From CAYZAW01 sp964476505 (GTDB taxonomy: Bacteria; Bacillota; Clostridia; Christensenellales; CAG-138), in NCBI GenBank assembly GCA_964476505.1, contig CAYZAW010000002.1, positions 24,430 to 88,429 on the forward strand: a stretch of 64,000 bases of DNA, given 5' to 3'. A program made the translations under genes and the position numbers. Shown here in pieces: positions 61,790 through 64,000 of the stretch (positions are counted from its first letter, which is position 1; each line of letters begins with the position of its first letter). The notes beneath the pieces are model-generated. The model ran no database searches, had not been told where the DNA came from, and saw only the letters and a program-made list of their open reading frames with translations.

Positions 61790-61811
61790 GGGCCGATGTG
61801 GGCATCGGCCC
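61790..61811. repeat. GGGCCGATG hairpin repeat
   Basis: GGGCCGATG and CATCGGCCC followed by CCTACAAAC, a unit seen again at 61899-61920 and, with other arms, at 18667-18687. The pattern GGGCxxxx hairpin plus CCCTACAAA is widely scattered in gut Clostridia. It follows the cysteine synthase stop by 20 bp and may serve as its terminator. Confidence 0.65.
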
Positions 61812-61898
61812 CTACAAACGGAACTCCCACCACCTGCGGCGGAGTCTCATTATTAAATAGATTTTTTGGTTTTATGGCTGCAGTCTACGCATCATTAC

Positions 61899-62038
61899 GG
61901 GCCGATGTGGTCATCGGCCCCTACAAATGCCTGTAAAACAAAATGTTACAGGAACGGCAAAGCGCCATCCTGTAACATTCTATTTTATAGTTTTCGGTTC
62001 TTAGGTGCTTTTACAAAAGCACCTAAGCCGCCGGAGGC
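61899..62038 (-). repeat. composite three-hairpin 3' element, copy D
   Basis: Same order as at 18667-18822: GGGCCGATG/CATCGGCCC plus CCTACAAA (61899-61928), AATGTTACAGGA/TCCTGTAACATT (61942-61979) and CTTAGGTGCTTTT/AAAAGCACCTAAG (62000-62027), ending in GCCGCCGGAGGC. It lies 5 bp past the moaC stop and faces it in the same orientation as copy B faces glnQ. Confidence 0.78.
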
Positions 62039-62043
62039 AAACC

Positions 62044-62520
62044 CTATTCCTTTATATATACCCCACTCTTGCCGCCGTGCTTTTCCAGCAGGCAGACCTG
62101 TTCGATCACCATACCGCGATCTACTGCCTTGCACATATCGTACACGGTAAGCGCGGCAACGGACGCAGCGGTCAGCGCCTCCATTTCCACGCCGGTGCGG
62201 TACATACAGGCAACGGAGGTCAAAATACGCACACAGTCCGGCGCTTCCGCCTGAATATCCACCGTGACCGCATCGATCGGCAGCGGGTGGCACATGGGAA
62301 TGATGTCGCTGGTGCGCTTTGCCGCCATAATGCCCGCCACGCGGGCAACGGCCAGCACGTCGCCCTTAGGGGCGCTGCCGTCTACGATCATCGAGAGGGT
62401 TTCCGGCTTCATGCGCACAACGGACTGCGCCATGGCATAGCGCTGTGTTTCCGGTTTGTTTTGCACGTTGACCATCCGCGCTTCACCTTTTTCGTTTACA
62501 TGGGTCAATGTTTGTTCCAT
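62044..62520 (-). CDS. moaC: cyclic pyranopterin monophosphate synthase MoaC
   Basis: This 158-residue enzyme turns the MoaA product into cyclic pyranopterin monophosphate in molybdenum-cofactor synthesis. It has the family motifs MVNVQNKPETQRYAMAQ, the KGDVLAVARVAGIMAAKRT helix, IPMCHPLPI with active-site His and Pro, TGVEMEALTAASVAALTVYDMCKA and the C-terminal HGGKSG. It is full length. moaA and other moa genes are not in the window. GGAAAGGAACAAGC precedes the ATG. Confidence 0.95.
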   Translation of the reverse strand: MEQTLTHVNEKGEARMVNVQNKPETQRYAMAQSVVRMKPETLSMIVDGSAPKGDVLAVARVAGIMAAKRTSDIIPMCHPLPIDAVTVDIQAEAPDCVRILTSVACMYRTGVEMEALTAASVAALTVYDMCKAVDRGMVIEQVCLLEKHGGKSGVYIKE

Positions 62521-62564
62521 GCCTGCTTGTTCCTTTCCCCAATACCGTTTCTTCTACACGTAAG

Positions 62565-63095
62565 CTATTTCTCATCATCCTTGTCAACGCCCATGACCCA
62601 AAGCATGCGCGCCTTCGTCTTTACATACATATCCAAAAAATCCACATATGAACCATAAATATCGTTATATGCCGTATATTTTCCGTCCTGCGCACGCAAA
62701 GTTACATAATGTGCGCCAAGCGTTCCTTTGAACAGGCTGCCGTGTAAATACAGTGCCACGTACGCCTGCCGCCCTGCCTTTGCCCGGCGATAGGGCATAA
62801 ACCGGGTGGCTTTGAGGCCCCGGCTTTTAAAATACCGCCGTAAAAGCCCCGGCCACACGCCAAGCCGCCCGCCAAAGAAGCGCACGAACCGGCTTGCAGC
62901 AACCACATTGTGTAAAATATCCTCAAACGAGGCAGGGCACTCCAGCATACGCCCCACGTTATACGCCGCAACAGCGCCGCAGGCGTTTTTTTGTATGCTG
63001 CCGCGCCTGCCAAAGCTGCCGGGCGCACCGTTCAGCGCGGTTTGATCGCGAATGATTTGATGCTCTAATTCGTATACTGCCGGTGTTTGCTCCAT
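62565..63095 (-). CDS. C39-like papain-fold peptidase
   Basis: This 176-residue protein has a papain-like catalytic set: Cys39 in NACGAVAAYNVGRML, His129 in GAHYVTL and Asn144 in AYNDIYG. The order and spacing match C39-family peptidases. It has no signal peptide, so it is probably cytoplasmic. No transporter or bacteriocin gene is beside it, so it may act on a cellular peptide or be a cysteine-type hydrolase of unknown substrate. It is divergent from the adaptor gene at 63288. Confidence 0.75.
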   Translation of the reverse strand: MEQTPAVYELEHQIIRDQTALNGAPGSFGRRGSIQKNACGAVAAYNVGRMLECPASFEDILHNVVAASRFVRFFGGRLGVWPGLLRRYFKSRGLKATRFMPYRRAKAGRQAYVALYLHGSLFKGTLGAHYVTLRAQDGKYTAYNDIYGSYVDFLDMYVKTKARMLWVMGVDKDDEK

Positions 63096-63287
63096 AAGAC
63101 CGATATCCTTTAACGCTCTTTATAATAAGTATACCGAATCCGCTTGCGTCCGTCCAATACAAATACGCCGATAGACCGCACTTGCCCGCTTTTTGCATGC
63201 TGCCGAACCCATGTCTTGTTTAAGCTTGGTTTAAGCCGCCGCTGGTATCCTGTTCCAGTGTAAATAGCAACAAACGGAGGTTTTTCC

Positions 63288-64000
63288 ATGGAACAACAGC
63301 GCCCGTCCCCGGAGGCAGTCAACAGCGAGGGAGAAGCGCTTGCGGCGCTTCTTGGCATTGAAACGCACACCGCAGGAAAGAAAAAACGGGGCTTGTTTAA
63401 GAAGCGCCTGTTTCTGTTCCTTGGCGCAGCGGTTGTATTACTGGGCATAGCTGTAGGCGTATGGGCGCTTTTTTTCCGTACGGAGGATACCGAAACCGCC
63501 GCTGTGTACCGGGAGTATACGGTAGAGCGGGGTGACGTGGTGGTGGGGCAAAGCGAAAGCTCCTCCATTTCCCTAAACCGGGTGACCGTTACCTTCCCCG
63601 TTTCTGCGGAAGTGGCGGAGGTGTATGTAAAGGCCGGTTCCTCCGTAAAGGCGGGCGATCCCTTGGTGCGGCTGGATGCGGACGATGTTGCCGAAGGCCT
63701 GAAAAGCTACGAATTGCAGCTGGACATGGCGGCGCTGGAATTGGAGCAAGCCAAGCTGCAGCAGCAAACCAAGCTGCTGCAGGCGGAGCAAACGCTGGAA
63801 AGCTCCGAGCAGACCGGCGATCTGGCGCGAGCCACGGCAAACTTGACCGTGGCGGAGCTGGAGGCCAATGTAACAAAAGCACAAAAAACATATGAGGATG
63901 CGGTGAAAAAGCTGGACGACTACTGCCAGCTGAACCTGACCTATGCCACGGATTACGCCAACCTGCAAGCCGCAAAAAACAGCATGGAGTACTACACCAG
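63288..64000 (+). CDS. HlyD/RND-type efflux adaptor, 5' part
   Basis: The frame opens at ATG 63288 (ACGGAGG ten bases upstream) and runs off the right edge with 237 codons. A basic cytoplasmic start leads to a membrane helix (about 44-63, LFLFLGAAVVLLGIAVGVWA). The lipoyl-type half follows, with VTFPVSAEVAEVYVKAGSSVKAGDPLVRLDADDV. A long Gln/Leu/Glu-rich coiled coil then begins near residue 147, typical of MacA/HlyD periplasmic adaptors. In Gram-positives such proteins pair with an ABC exporter (MacB-type). The partner genes should lie beyond the window. Confidence 0.85.
   Translation, partial: MEQQRPSPEAVNSEGEALAALLGIETHTAGKKKRGLFKKRLFLFLGAAVVLLGIAVGVWALFFRTEDTETAAVYREYTVERGDVVVGQSESSSISLNRVTVTFPVSAEVAEVYVKAGSSVKAGDPLVRLDADDVAEGLKSYELQLDMAALELEQAKLQQQTKLLQAEQTLESSEQTGDLARATANLTVAELEANVTKAQKTYEDAVKKLDDYCQLNLTYATDYANLQAAKNSMEYYT

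Noticed and set aside
1..64000. CRISPR arrays, tRNA or rRNA genes, insertion sequences
   Set aside because: No spaced identical direct repeats, no cloverleaf or rRNA-like stretch, and no transposase or terminal inverted repeats were found. The repeats present are hairpin elements without coding capacity.

Overview
The window is bacterial chromosome, most likely from a Gram-positive member of the Clostridia (Bacillota), GC-rich and gut-type. The evidence is AGGAGG-type ribosome binding sites, many lipoproteins, membrane-anchored wall enzymes, CsoR/CopA, PotABCD with an Xre-cupin regulator, clostripain, GH13, DUF6320 and DUF1858 proteins, and cohesin and dockerin modules. A run of ten N at 29276-29285 shows this is a draft scaffold. 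No rRNA, tRNA, CRISPR array, insertion sequence or phage gene was seen. About 53 protein genes are supported.

Layout. 1-3180: tail of an NhaC-like antiporter, then a copper operon (copA-csoR-copZ, minus strand) with a clear CsoR operator. 3186-8205: mannitol-1-P dehydrogenase, PfkB kinase, SnoaL-like protein and a membrane-anchored clostripain protease. 8309-13861: diguanylate cyclase, an unknown protein, a flavodoxin-like protein and a secreted CAP-domain protein. 14030-21225: two ABC uptake systems, an Xre-cupin/potABCD polyamine operon with two 17-bp operator palindromes, and a glnHPQ amino-acid system. 21493-25365: secA and prfB. 25398-30869: an esterase/acyltransferase/DUF6320 trio, a GH13 enzyme split by the gap and a zinc-ribbon protein. 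31620-41496: a membrane-spanning LuxR regulator divergent from a cluster of one small protein, a thermolysin-like lipoprotein and four more lipoproteins. 41507-45270: AraC regulator, MATE exporter, sugar acetyltransferase and DUF5655 protein.

45561-56071 is a six-gene minus-strand operon that looks like a c-di-GMP-controlled exopolysaccharide machine. It encodes two polysaccharide deacetylases, each with two decayed and one intact NodB domain; a hyaluronan-synthase-like glycosyltransferase carrying an N-terminal PilZ domain; a third degenerate NodB-like protein; a sigma-region-2-like protein ending in a membrane anchor; and a chemoreceptor-like protein with no external sensor. The diguanylate cyclase at 8309-10600 is a possible source of the signal.

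57421-60401 holds two overlapping genes, a secreted SpoIID/LytB wall enzyme with a C-terminal dockerin and a membrane-anchored cohesin protein. They probably form a wall-enzyme docking pair outside any cellulosome. 60567-61770 is a cysteine synthase gene preceded by a consensus promoter, a Cys-rich leader peptide and mutually exclusive antiterminator and terminator hairpins, which reads as a cysteine-responsive attenuator. The window closes with moaC, a C39-like peptidase and the start of an efflux adaptor.

Several families of hairpin-rich intergenic repeats recur at gene 3' ends. One is a block of five consecutive hairpins, and another has a GCCTCCGGCGG box followed by a long stem. One copy of the second family is read into the end of the NhaC-like gene.
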